From CAYSGX01 sp964518215 (lineage in GTDB: Bacteria; Bacteroidota; Bacteroidia; Chitinophagales; CAIOSU01), in contig CAZFFP010000026.1 in NCBI GenBank assembly GCA_964518215.1, positions 1 through 44,353 on the forward strand: a stretch of 44,353 nt of DNA, in the 5' to 3' direction. The notes under the pieces were generated by a model. That model had not been told where the DNA came from. It saw only the letters and a program-made list of their open reading frames with translations, and did no database searches. This document shows positions 32,994 through 41,474 of this stretch, in pieces. A program made the translations under genes and the position numbers. Numbering within the stretch: the stretch's first letter is position 1; each line of letters opens with the position of its first letter.

Positions 32994-33049
32994 GAATTCA
33001 GAATTCAGCCCTCAGAAATCTGACTTCTAAAATCCAGCTTACAGTCCGA
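32994..33049. repeat. Heptamer array downstream of batA
   Basis: GAATTCA, GAATTCA, GCCCTCA, GAAATCT, GACTTCT, AAAATCC, AGCTTAC, AGTCCGA in register, ending 2 bases from the batA stop codon. Confidence 0.7.
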
Positions 33050-33051
33050 AA

Positions 33052-34056
33052 TCAAGGTATGCTTCTCACCACCGTCCATTTCAGCAAAATTTCCAATAAT
33101 AAAAACAAACCTGCCAGCAGTGCAAACCGAAGAAATTCTTCCGACAACCGTTGCACCGATGCAATATCAATTTTCGATTTTTCCAAAGTATCAATTTCTT
33201 CAAAAATCTTTTTCAAAGCCTGATTATTGGTGGCGCGGAAATACAAGCCTCCGGTGGATTCGGCAATTTTTTTCATCAACTCTTCATCTATCTGCACTTC
33301 CACATCCTGATATACTATGCGTCCGCCCACCCGAAACGGATAAGGCGCTTTGCCACGAGTGCCCACGCCAACGGTATAAACTCTCACACCAAATTGAATG
33401 GCAATATCGGCAGCGGTCATGGGATCAATAAATCCGGCATTGTTTACACCATCGGTGAGCAGAATAATTACTTTGCTTTTAGAGTCGCTTTCTTTCAGTC
33501 GTGTTACGGCAGTTGCCAAGCCCATACCAATGGCGGTGCCGTCTTCTATCATGCCGTCTTTCACTTCGGAAATCAATTTTTTCAAAACCGCATGGTCGGT
33601 GGTGATGGGGCATTGCGTAAAACTTTCTCCGGCAAACACCACAAACCCGATGCGGTCGTTAGGTCTGCCCGAAATAAATTCGATGGAAATATTTTTGGCG
33701 GCTTCGAGGCGGTCGGGCTGAAAATCTTTGGCAAGCATACTGCCTGATACATCAAGCGCCATTACGATATCAATACCTTCGGTAGTTACATTGGTTTCTT
33801 TCATGCTGCTTTGCGGGCGCGCCAACGCCATAATGAGCAAACACAGAGCTACGATGCGAAACAGAAATAAATATTCTTTTAAAATGGCTTTCCATGTTGT
33901 CCCCAGATGTTTCAATCCTTGAAGTGTAGAAATTTTAAACAACGGAAATCGTCTGTTGCTTTGCCAGGCATAATACAGCAACATCAAAACCGGAATGATG
34001 AGCAAGAAGAAGGCTTGAGGATTGGCAAACTTGATATGTTTCAGATATTCTAACAT
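33052..34056 (-). CDS. batA: BatA: von Willebrand A-domain membrane protein
   Basis: A 334-residue inner-membrane protein, first gene of the bat unit here. The ATG at 34056 gives the usual MLEYLKHIKFANPQAF start; a GTG at 34068 would add four residues. Two N-terminal helices are followed by a VWA domain with an intact metal site: VMALDVSGSMLAKDF, DGTAIGMGLATAVTRL and IILLTDGVNNAGFI. A C-terminal helix (FALLAGLFLLLEILLKWTV) ends the chain. The normal upstream partners in Bacteroidota, a MoxR AAA+ ATPase and a DUF58 protein, are not next to it: dgkA and a lamin-tail protein are there instead. Confidence 0.92.
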   Translation of the reverse strand: MLEYLKHIKFANPQAFFLLIIPVLMLLYYAWQSNRRFPLFKISTLQGLKHLGTTWKAILKEYLFLFRIVALCLLIMALARPQSSMKETNVTTEGIDIVMALDVSGSMLAKDFQPDRLEAAKNISIEFISGRPNDRIGFVVFAGESFTQCPITTDHAVLKKLISEVKDGMIEDGTAIGMGLATAVTRLKESDSKSKVIILLTDGVNNAGFIDPMTAADIAIQFGVRVYTVGVGTRGKAPYPFRVGGRIVYQDVEVQIDEELMKKIAESTGGLYFRATNNQALKKIFEEIDTLEKSKIDIASVQRLSEEFLRFALLAGLFLLLEILLKWTVVRSIP

Positions 34057-34251
34057 GCAGCCAAACACCTCCTTTTTCCAGTTAAAGAAAAAGATGCAGC
34101 CAAAATATTTTCACAACAATGATTCATGAATTGCATAAGTAAATGCGAAGCTATCAATTGATGTAAAAGTATGGAATGTTATGGGGTGAGGTTTTAAAGA
34201 ATTTTAACATTCCTAAAGAAAAAACGGGCAGTTTGTCTATAATAGTTGAAT

Positions 34252-34341
34252 AGCCCTCTTTCATAATTCAACTATTTTACTTCCTCTCCCTATATCCCTC
34301 TCCACGAGAGGGACAATTTGAATGAATTATGAAAGAGGACT
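34252..34341. repeat. Nested inverted-repeat element between batA and dgkA
   Basis: A perfect 16-base inverted repeat, CCTCTTTCATAATTCA (34255-34270) and TGAATTATGAAAGAGG (34323-34338), encloses a second hairpin, TCCCTCTC (34295-34302) and GAGAGGGA (34306-34313) with a 3-base loop. A third pair, AATAGTTGAA (34241-34250) and TTCAACTATT (34267-34276), overlaps the left arm, so alternative foldings exist. It sits 3 bases past the dgkA stop codon and may act as its terminator. The layout resembles a small non-coding mobile repeat. Confidence 0.65.
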
Positions 34342-34343
34342 TT

Positions 34344-34697
34344 TCAGAAATACTTCCAAAAAATAAATACAGCAATCACCACCGCGAAAATTGCAGCCAC
34401 CATCACCGCGCCTGCGGCAATATCTTTTACTCTGCCTATTTGCTCATTCTGTTGTGGATGCAATTTGTCGGCTAAAATTTCAATGGCGGTATTGAGCATT
34501 TCCAAACCGATGACCAATGCAAAGCACAAACAAACCGCTATCCATTCTGTATTAGTGATGTTGAAATAAAATCCGGCAAGTGTTACAGTGAGCACTGCCA
34601 ACAGATGTACTTTCATGTTGCGTTCTTTCAGCACCACAAATGCGATACCTTTTGCTGCAAAAAGAAATCCTTTAAAAAATTTGACGAGCGAGTTCAT
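34344..34697 (-). CDS. dgkA: Diacylglycerol kinase / undecaprenol kinase family protein
   Basis: A 117-residue membrane protein of the prokaryotic DgkA family, which phosphorylates diacylglycerol or undecaprenol. Three hydrophobic helices are present. The conserved catalytic block reads FALVIGLEMLNTAIEILADKL (E and N of the family signature), followed by IGRVKDIAAGAVM. The N-terminal AAKGIAFVVLKERNMKVHLLA corresponds to the 'E.N.R.H' region. The length is normal. In Bacteroidota the undecaprenol-kinase role in cell-wall lipid recycling is at least as likely as diacylglycerol turnover. It is a single gene upstream of bat on the same strand. Confidence 0.9.
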   Translation of the reverse strand: MNSLVKFFKGFLFAAKGIAFVVLKERNMKVHLLAVLTVTLAGFYFNITNTEWIAVCLCFALVIGLEMLNTAIEILADKLHPQQNEQIGRVKDIAAGAVMVAAIFAVVIAVFIFWKYF

Positions 34698-34767
34698 AAT
34701 TTTTTTTGATAGAAAGTGAAGGCTTATTTTAAGCGGATTATGGATTTTTCTATAAACTGAAAACTTG

Positions 34768-34821
34768 ATTTATTTCATTGAATAAATACCTCACCCCCGA
34801 CCCCTCTCCACGGGAGAGGGG
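34768..34821. repeat. Hairpin pair including a CCCCTCTCC/GGAGAGGGG stem
   Basis: ATTTATT (34768-34774) pairs with AATAAAT (34781-34787), and CCCCTCTCC (34801-34809) pairs perfectly with GGAGAGGGG (34813-34821). The second stem has the same design as the inner hairpin at 34295-34313, 500 bases away on the other side of dgkA. It lies in the 198-base gap between dgkA and the lamin-tail gene. Confidence 0.6.
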
Positions 34822-34895
34822 CGCTCTATGATTGGAAATTTTGGTTAACCGAAAAAAAGTTAGGCTTAAAAAATTCATCTTGTTGAATGTATTTG

Positions 34896-37800
34896 CTACT
34901 TAATCTTCCCCGCCACCACACAACTTTTTTTGAAGTATTGCACTTTGCCATCGGGTTTGAAAAATTCCGCCCAAACAATATGAATGCCTATGCGGGCTTT
35001 GTTTTCGTTGTCATCGGTGCCGTCCCATTTTAGTATACCTTCAGTGGCAAGTAATTCGTTCTCGATTAATTTCCGAATCAATCTTCCATTAGCATCATAA
35101 ATATGAATATTGGCAACCCAACCCGGCTCATCGAATTGATAAATGATGTTGAGGAAATCGTTGAAGCCATCGCCATCGGGAGAGAAAGCTTCGGGTTCCA
35201 ACCGAATGGTTCCTTCAGCCACTGCATCGGTTGCTGCCTGAGAATTTTTATAAGCAGGTGTGGCATAACCCACGGTTGAAGCTGCCGAAAACCAATTGTT
35301 TTGGTCTTGAGTTGGTCGCTCGAAACGAATGCGTTCGAGCGAAACTCCGTTCTTATCGTCCACTAATGGCGAATGCCATTTTTCTTGATAAGCCAAGCGG
35401 TCTAATTCGTTCAGCATAGTATCCATCACGATTACCACGCCCGAACGATCGGGGTAGTTGGGCATACCGCGCACATTGAAAACAAACTTAGGGTTGGGTG
35501 TTTCATATCTTCCCAAAATATTATCGCGATTTTCGGTAAGCGCGGCATATTGCCCGGGAACGAGTTGCAAACCATCGGTGGTAACGCGCGTAACGGTAAT
35601 GGTAGAATCCTGATTCGAAAAATCATTGCGCACCATGTATAAATTTTTCAGGTCAATCACTTTCTGCGAACGATTATACAATTCCACAAAATCCACTCCG
35701 CCTGTTTCCGGATTGAACAGCACTTCGTTAATAATTAAATCATTGCTGTCGGGATATTCGGGCAAGCCGAACAAAGCGGTGTTTTCATTTTCAATCGCAT
35801 TACCCGCACAATCTTCCAAACCGTTAATAGTGATGGTATAAATATTTCCTGCGGAAATAGGATTGCTCAGCGTTAAAACTATTTCGTGAAAAGCGGCAGG
35901 AATTTCTGTTTCATCAACTACTGTTCCGCCATAATTTTCAAACGAATAAGAAGGAAGAGAATAGGGCAGATACATGGTTTCGTTAAACAACAATGATAGT
36001 GTTACGTTATCGCGCACCAACACGTAATTCAGTTCGGGAGCCACCACATCGGCATTCGATGCCTTTACCGAATTGGCTTGCGCGGGAGTGCCGCCACGCG
36101 GGTCCACCGATGCTTTCCAATTGGCTGCACCGGTGCAGGGATTGTCTGTGTCTATCATTTCCAAAGTCCAGCCGCCATTGCTTCTCAAATTATCGCGATA
36201 CCACGCATTGGTGTATGACACAAAATGAATCACATTTCCGTTGGCATCGCGCAGCGTTAAATCATCGCTGGTGTTGTTGAGCGAAGGCAAAGAAGAAAAC
36301 GAAATCACCTCGCCATACACACTGTATGCCGGACGATGCGTGTTGGCGCAAAGGATGACATAGCTATCGGGCATGAGAATAAAAGCAGGAAGTTTAACTG
36401 TTGAAGTAAGGTCGCTGAAAGTCCAGCCCTGCAATGAAATTACTTTATCGCTTCGGTTGTAGAGTTCTACAAATTCGCCCTGAGGCAAACTGATGGGTGG
36501 CGATTCGTTCACCAACAATTCGTGAATAAGCACATCATATCTTTCGGCACGGGCAGGCATGGCAATCACCACCGGTTCGGCAGAAAAAATATTGCCGATA
36601 CAATCGGTAACGTTCTGAATAGTGAGCGTATAAATTTTATTCGAATCGAGTGTAACCGAAAGCGTGAGTATGGCATCGTTTTCTGTAGCAATCACCGAAA
36701 TGGGGCTTCCGATTCCATTGTCGAAAAAATAACTGGAAGGATTGGATGCGGCAGGCACATCAACGGGTTCTGAAAAAATTAACTTAATGGAATTGAGAGC
36801 AATGATTTCAAAAGTTGTAACACGAGGACGAACGGTATCATTAAAAACTCCATACACGCTGTTGCGAGTGCCGGGTGTGCCGCCATCGGCACTAGTCGAA
36901 GCTATCCAGTTGTTGCTTCCGCCACATTCGGTAAGCGGGTCAATTTTTTCGAGCGACCAGCCCCCACCTTTTTTCACATTGTCGCGATACCAGGTATCTC
37001 TGTAACTCACTTCGCTGATAACGGTGCCATCGGGCGCTTGCAGTAATAAATCATCGGTATCGTTATTGAGTGTGGGCCACGAAGACAAGCCATGCACAAT
37101 GATATTAAAACCTCTGGCTGCAAATGAATCTACACACGAAGCGCGGCATATCACCGCGAAGCTGTCGGCAGGAATATTGATATTCGGAAGCGTTACGGTA
37201 GCTCCGGCATCGGAATACAACCAGCCCGAAAGATTCACCGGAAAATTTTTGGTGTTGTAAAATTCTACATACTCGCATAATGGCAAATTCACCTGCGGAT
37301 TTTCATCTGCTAAAATTTCGTTAATCACCACATCGCCCGCTTCAGGAATATAATAGCTGAAAGGAATAGTAGTCGGTAACATGGCATTGCCTGCAAGGTC
37401 TTCAATATTTTGCACCGAAAGATTATAAAATCCGGGACTTTGCAACGCGCCCGATAAGGTCAAATGCACCAGACGATGATCGTTGGCATCTAACTGTGCC
37501 GACACCGGATTGCCTATGCCGTTGTCAATAAAATAGTTGGAGACATTTTCCGCAGCAGGAAATTCAATTTCTTCCGAGAAAAACACTTCCAATTGAGTAA
37601 TGCTCACTACATTCAATTCCAATACTTCCGGAGCAATGGTATCCTGAATAATTTCTCCAATGTAAAAATCATCGAAGTAATACATATTGTAGCGCGAAGC
37701 GGTAGAATAGCGGCAATACACACCAAAGTGCTGCGTAGCGGTGTAAGTGTTGTCGAAAAATTGTCCTTCCAAAACATAATTCATTCCACCTGAACAATCT

Positions 37801-38303
37801 GCAAAAACCGTCCAGTTGCCCGCATCATCTCTGATGATTTTTATGCGAACAGCATTTACCGTGGATGATGCCATGCAGCTGGTAACGCCCGAAAATATTT
37901 TGGTGGAGGTGCTGCCCGTTTGCCTGAAAATCTGCACCGAATCGGGATTGGTGCCCGCCTGTCCCAACTGCACATAATAGCCGTTCAAATTGCCTTTCAA
38001 ATTGGCAACATCGGAAGCCAGATACATCCGCACATAATTGGTAGAGCTTGGATTAAAATCGAGCCGCACATAAAAACTCCACTCGGTGCTATCCATGCGT
38101 TGTGTAGGTGTGGAAAGGTATAAAGTAGAAGAAGCCTGTGGTCCGTTGCTTTGCAATTCAAAATCGCCATTGATGATGAAGAGCGAATCATCGCCCACCC
38201 ATGCGGGATTATTGGTGAAATCGCCATCGCTGAAATTATCTTGTAACTGTGAATAGGCACAAAGCGGCAAACCAAAAACAAGCAAGCAAAAAATAAATCG
38301 CAT
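34896..38303 (-). CDS. Large secreted lamin-tail/Big_5 repeat protein with gliding-motility-type C-terminal domain
   Basis: A 1135-residue exported protein. After a signal peptide (MRFIFCLLVFGLPLCAYSQ) comes a laminin-G-like beta-sandwich (about 20-215). Three copies of an Ig-like segment follow; the first two contain 'F(S)E.(I/V)..P.A.N.S.YF.DNGIG.P' and end in a 'V.(N/D)..GN' turn, as in SbsA/Big_5 domains. Each is followed by a lamin-tail domain (VVINEILADENP...EYVEFYNTKNFPVNLSGW; VLIHELLVNESP...EFVELYNRS; LIINEVLFNPETGGVDFVELYNRS). The C-terminus (EAFSPDGDGFNDFLNIIYQ ... KWDGTDDNENKARIGIHIVWAEFF) is the gliding-motility-associated/CHU-type domain linked to type IX secretion. No enzyme motif is seen; an adhesive or structural surface role is an inference. 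A repeat unit around 'GGWSLEKIDP/GGWTLEMIDT ... GGTP' marks the duplication. Confidence 0.85.
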   Translation of the reverse strand: MRFIFCLLVFGLPLCAYSQLQDNFSDGDFTNNPAWVGDDSLFIINGDFELQSNGPQASSTLYLSTPTQRMDSTEWSFYVRLDFNPSSTNYVRMYLASDVANLKGNLNGYYVQLGQAGTNPDSVQIFRQTGSTSTKIFSGVTSCMASSTVNAVRIKIIRDDAGNWTVFADCSGGMNYVLEGQFFDNTYTATQHFGVYCRYSTASRYNMYYFDDFYIGEIIQDTIAPEVLELNVVSITQLEVFFSEEIEFPAAENVSNYFIDNGIGNPVSAQLDANDHRLVHLTLSGALQSPGFYNLSVQNIEDLAGNAMLPTTIPFSYYIPEAGDVVINEILADENPQVNLPLCEYVEFYNTKNFPVNLSGWLYSDAGATVTLPNINIPADSFAVICRASCVDSFAARGFNIIVHGLSSWPTLNNDTDDLLLQAPDGTVISEVSYRDTWYRDNVKKGGGWSLEKIDPLTECGGSNNWIASTSADGGTPGTRNSVYGVFNDTVRPRVTTFEIIALNSIKLIFSEPVDVPAASNPSSYFFDNGIGSPISVIATENDAILTLSVTLDSNKIYTLTIQNVTDCIGNIFSAEPVVIAMPARAERYDVLIHELLVNESPPISLPQGEFVELYNRSDKVISLQGWTFSDLTSTVKLPAFILMPDSYVILCANTHRPAYSVYGEVISFSSLPSLNNTSDDLTLRDANGNVIHFVSYTNAWYRDNLRSNGGWTLEMIDTDNPCTGAANWKASVDPRGGTPAQANSVKASNADVVAPELNYVLVRDNVTLSLLFNETMYLPYSLPSYSFENYGGTVVDETEIPAAFHEIVLTLSNPISAGNIYTITINGLEDCAGNAIENENTALFGLPEYPDSNDLIINEVLFNPETGGVDFVELYNRSQKVIDLKNLYMVRNDFSNQDSTITVTRVTTDGLQLVPGQYAALTENRDNILGRYETPNPKFVFNVRGMPNYPDRSGVVIVMDTMLNELDRLAYQEKWHSPLVDDKNGVSLERIRFERPTQDQNNWFSAASTVGYATPAYKNSQAATDAVAEGTIRLEPEAFSPDGDGFNDFLNIIYQFDEPGWVANIHIYDANGRLIRKLIENELLATEGILKWDGTDDNENKARIGIHIVWAEFFKPDGKVQYFKKSCVVAGKIK

Positions 38304-38430
38304 CCAACGGTTTTCAATGATGAGTGAATAAAGATAGTGGGTGCGGGGGAAAATTTGTAAAATAAGTTTAGCCTATTGGTCGTTTAACAAAAATTTCATG
38401 AATGATTAAGAAATCTGTTATTATTGACTT

Positions 38431-39573
38431 ATGAAACACAGACTATTATTATTGTTGACCATCATTGTAATTTTTTCTTGCAATAAAGAAAAGAAAACTG
38501 AAACAGAACCCGAATGGAAACACATTGTGATTACAGCTTCCGGCTCCCTGCTGCCGGTGAGCATCATTGATGTGCCCGATGGCTACTGGCTTATAGCCAA
38601 TGAAGAAACCGGCAGCACTTCAAGAATTTTATTGGTAAAAATAGATTTGGAAGGCAATGAACTTCAACGCAAAGTTTTTGGCGGCAATGGTTCTGCCCGT
38701 GCATTCGGAATCAGGCGCGGCACATCCGGAGACTTTTATATTTCCTGTCAGGAAGGGCTTTCGGGTAATTATGATATACTGCTGTTAAAAACAGATGTGA
38801 ACGGAAATTCAATTACTGCATATCGTGAAGACCGGGGGACTGAAGAGCGAGCCGATGATATATACATTACTGATACCGCAAGGTATATCACCGGACGCTC
38901 GAATGTGAACAGCGGAAGTATTTTCCCCGAAAAGTTTCTCATGAAAATGCGCAACGATGGTTGGGTGGATTGGATTAAAACCATTGGCGGAACTGAAACC
39001 GATGCGGGTTTACGTATCATCAAAACCCGCGACAATCATTTACTTCTTTTGGGCATGAGTTATTCGCTGGGGGCTGGCGACCGAAGTTTTTATGTTTCAA
39101 AATGGACTTTTGATGGAGATACACTTTGGACCAAAACTTTTGGAACACCGGCTTACGATGAGCCTCAGGATGTGTTGGAGTTAAATGATGGTTCGCTATT
39201 GTTTTTAGGACATACGGCAGGTTTCGGAAACCCGGAACACAACCTGTATATTTTTAAAACCGATGCCGATGGAAATATGCTTCGTGAACAAAACTTTGGG
39301 GGAAGCGGGCATGATGGCGGTCAAGAATTTTTCAGGATAAGCGACAACGAAATTTATGTTATAGGCTATTCTGCAAGTTTCGGAAATACTTCAAATCCAT
39401 ACCTGCTTAAATTTAATGGCAACCTCGATATATTGAGCGAAGAAATTATTGAGTATGATGGCGAGGTGGAATCTTATGGATTTATTATAAGAAACGACCA
39501 AGATATGGCGGTGCTTTCAATGTTGATTAAAACCGATGAGCCTGCTGCTATGCTACTTTCTGTTTATAGGTAG
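38431..39573 (+). CDS. Lipoprotein with beta-propeller-like repeats
   Basis: A 380-residue lipoprotein. The signal MKHRLLLLLTIIVIFSCNKEKK has a lipobox ending in cysteine 17, so it is membrane-anchored. The mature part contains about six repeats of 45-50 residues of the type 'LL.K.D.(N/D)G(N/D)......FGG....A..I....(D/N)(N/G)(D/S)..(L/I)LG', related to the SBBP-like repeats of the protein at 7452. No catalytic motif is visible, so a binding scaffold is the best guess. It is divergent from the large lamin-tail gene across 127 bases, and its last 26 bases overlap the end of the opposite gene. Confidence 0.75.
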   Translation: MKHRLLLLLTIIVIFSCNKEKKTETEPEWKHIVITASGSLLPVSIIDVPDGYWLIANEETGSTSRILLVKIDLEGNELQRKVFGGNGSARAFGIRRGTSGDFYISCQEGLSGNYDILLLKTDVNGNSITAYREDRGTEERADDIYITDTARYITGRSNVNSGSIFPEKFLMKMRNDGWVDWIKTIGGTETDAGLRIIKTRDNHLLLLGMSYSLGAGDRSFYVSKWTFDGDTLWTKTFGTPAYDEPQDVLELNDGSLLFLGHTAGFGNPEHNLYIFKTDADGNMLREQNFGGSGHDGGQEFFRISDNEIYVIGYSASFGNTSNPYLLKFNGNLDILSEEIIEYDGEVESYGFIIRNDQDMAVLSMLIKTDEPAAMLLSVYR

Positions 39574-41137
39574 ATTTTTTTTTGCTCTTAATATCAGGCA
39601 AGGGCAAATTCACTTCTCTATAAAACTTCTCCATCACCAATTGGTTGTAGTCTTTTTTCTCGAGTTTGTTCTGAATCCACGCTCTGATTTCGATATAAAA
39701 AAGAATAGTTCCGTGGAAAGGGTCGTCCTTATATTGCTCAGTAGTTTTCTGCAAGGAAAGCAAAGCCGTTTCGAGTTTGTCGGGGTTTCTTATAACTACT
39801 TTGAAAAAATGAATCAGACCAGATTCAATTTCAAACAATCTGTTTTTCTTCCTTAAGAATTTTTCGGTGGTGTTGAGCAGGTTTTCTAACAGAATATAGT
39901 TTTTTAATTCAAAGTGAATCATCAACACAAACACACGGCAAGCATAATATAAGTCGGCTCTGTAATTGGGGTCAAAATCGTTAAGTATATCATTTGCCCA
40001 CTCCAATGCCTGTTCAAATTTTTGCCCGATAAACAATGCGTGGCACATGTTGAATTGCAAACTCATAAGATCATCGCGCGAAATCTGAGAGCGATTTTCT
40101 TTCAACATCAATTTCAACTCTTGCTCCATGTCAATGGCTTTTTCAACTTGCCCTGAAACCGTGTAAGCAAATATTTCAATATCATACGAAAATACTATAG
40201 CTCGCATACGTGCATCTGACCACAAGCTGATTTTATATTTTTCTGGAAGCACCCTCATTTTTCTTACATAGTCTATAGTTTCATCAATCTTACCAAATTG
40301 CATCAACGCATTACAAAGATTATTCACGGCAATAATATAAAAACCCGGATGCTCCTGAATAATATTCGGGTTTTCTTCAAGCAACTTCACTGTTTTTTCG
40401 GCATAGATGTATCTGTTTTTTACATCTCCGATTAAACCATAAAACATATTGTTGGTAGTAAAGTCGTAATATTTGCCAAGCGTGTTGAGCAAGTCGTTTG
40501 TTTCGCCTGAAGGAAGTTCGCTAATGATTTTTTTCAACTCTTTTATTTGCTCTTCATTTCGCACAAAACCTTGACTTATGTTTCTCTCGCACATTCTGAA
40601 AGCTCTTCTTTTGTATTGAAGCATTTGTTCATGGTTTTTCAGAACTTCCATGCCTTCCTCAATTTTTTTTACAACAGACGAATGATGAGAACGCCTGATT
40701 TCAACCTTGCATTCCCAATCTATAAACTGAAGCAACTGCAACGATTTTTGATATTCAGCAGCCAATTTTTTTCCTTGCGAAATGTATTTCAGACATTGCT
40801 GATACAGTCCTTTTTCAAAAAGTATTTCTATAGCCTGCAGGCTTTCGACCAAACGCGAATGAACAGAAGCTTTGGAGTGGTAAGATGAAAGACTCTTAAC
40901 TATAATCTTGCTGAGATGATTCTTAGTAACGAAAAGGTGATTGACGAAAGGCTCTCCTTTAAATTGCTGCTTCAGCTTTTTTTCATCGTAAGTTTCCATA
41001 CCATCAATAGCATCAAACAACCTGATATAAATGCTGTCGTCTTTGTCGCGAAACTGAGAAGCGAAAATTTTGAAGTATCGCTTTTCAGACTGCTTCATAG
41101 ATTTTACCAACAAAAAAAGTTCGCTCGTTGAAGCCAT
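39548..41137 (-). CDS. Conserved-type helical-repeat (TPR-like) cytosolic protein of unknown function
   Basis: A 529-residue, wholly helical protein without signal peptide or membrane segment. The N-terminus reads TSELFLLVKSMKQSEKRYFKIFASQF, followed by YIRLFDAIDGMETYDEKKLKQQF; I recognise this 'KSLT.sEKRYFKlfa' opening from a recurrent Bacteroidota family of unnamed proteins. The middle and C-terminal parts have TPR-like helix pairs (AVNNLCNALMQFGKIDETIDYVRKM; FNMCHALFIGQKFEQALEWANDIL). The tail is lysine-rich. No catalytic or DNA-binding motif is seen. A scaffold or peptide-sensor role would be a guess. The start at 41137 is the first ATG and fits the family look. Its 3' end overlaps the 38431 lipoprotein gene by 26 bases. 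Confidence 0.7.
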   Translation of the reverse strand: MASTSELFLLVKSMKQSEKRYFKIFASQFRDKDDSIYIRLFDAIDGMETYDEKKLKQQFKGEPFVNHLFVTKNHLSKIIVKSLSSYHSKASVHSRLVESLQAIEILFEKGLYQQCLKYISQGKKLAAEYQKSLQLLQFIDWECKVEIRRSHHSSVVKKIEEGMEVLKNHEQMLQYKRRAFRMCERNISQGFVRNEEQIKELKKIISELPSGETNDLLNTLGKYYDFTTNNMFYGLIGDVKNRYIYAEKTVKLLEENPNIIQEHPGFYIIAVNNLCNALMQFGKIDETIDYVRKMRVLPEKYKISLWSDARMRAIVFSYDIEIFAYTVSGQVEKAIDMEQELKLMLKENRSQISRDDLMSLQFNMCHALFIGQKFEQALEWANDILNDFDPNYRADLYYACRVFVLMIHFELKNYILLENLLNTTEKFLRKKNRLFEIESGLIHFFKVVIRNPDKLETALLSLQKTTEQYKDDPFHGTILFYIEIRAWIQNKLEKKDYNQLVMEKFYREVNLPLPDIKSKKKSTYKQKVA

Positions 41138-41474
41138 AGGTATTTGTTAATTTGACGATTTATGTTTCAGGCACTGCTAAGTTCACCATAAATACTTGTA
41201 GATATTGACTTTAAGCATTTTTTAACTTAAACAATGAGGAATTTGATATTTAAGTATTTCGAGTGTTTTGAATTTAAAGAAACCCATTTTTTATATTGCA
41301 AACTGAAGGCTACATGACAGAATTGTTGTTTGAAGTTTAATTTTTGATTAACAAAAAACCACATTTTAAAACGAGATTGAAAATATTTCTAAAGACTCGG
41401 GTACAATCCAATTGAAATGCCAAACAAAAAAATGAGTCGTGAGTTAGTTCTATTTTTGAAAAAATATTTGGTAT
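41138..41474. other. AT-rich divergent spacer
   Basis: A 337-base AT-rich gap between two divergent genes. I see no gene, RNA or repeat array. The one recognisable site is the TATTTTTG box at 41451-41458. The frame starting with ATG at 41432 runs into the CPBP gene out of phase and lacks family resemblance. Confidence 0.5.
41451..41458 (+). promoter_or_regulatory. Candidate -7 box for the CPBP gene (TATTTTTG)
   Basis: An exact TAnnTTTG match 17 bases upstream of the TTG start at 41475. The leader would be very short, so the box may be chance in this AT-rich stretch. Confidence 0.3.

Larger units (their letters stand above)
32705..33051. other. Repeat-only spacer between batA and batB
   Basis: No gene is seen in this 347-base gap. 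It holds, from left to right, a GCGATT/GCGACC-type short repeat in which GCGACCGCTA is present twice (32725 and 32748), the second CCCCCT/AGGGGG element (32830-32898) and two heptamer arrays (32915-32963 and 32994-33049). Such a gap inside an operon of otherwise adjacent genes is unusual. Confidence 0.65.
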
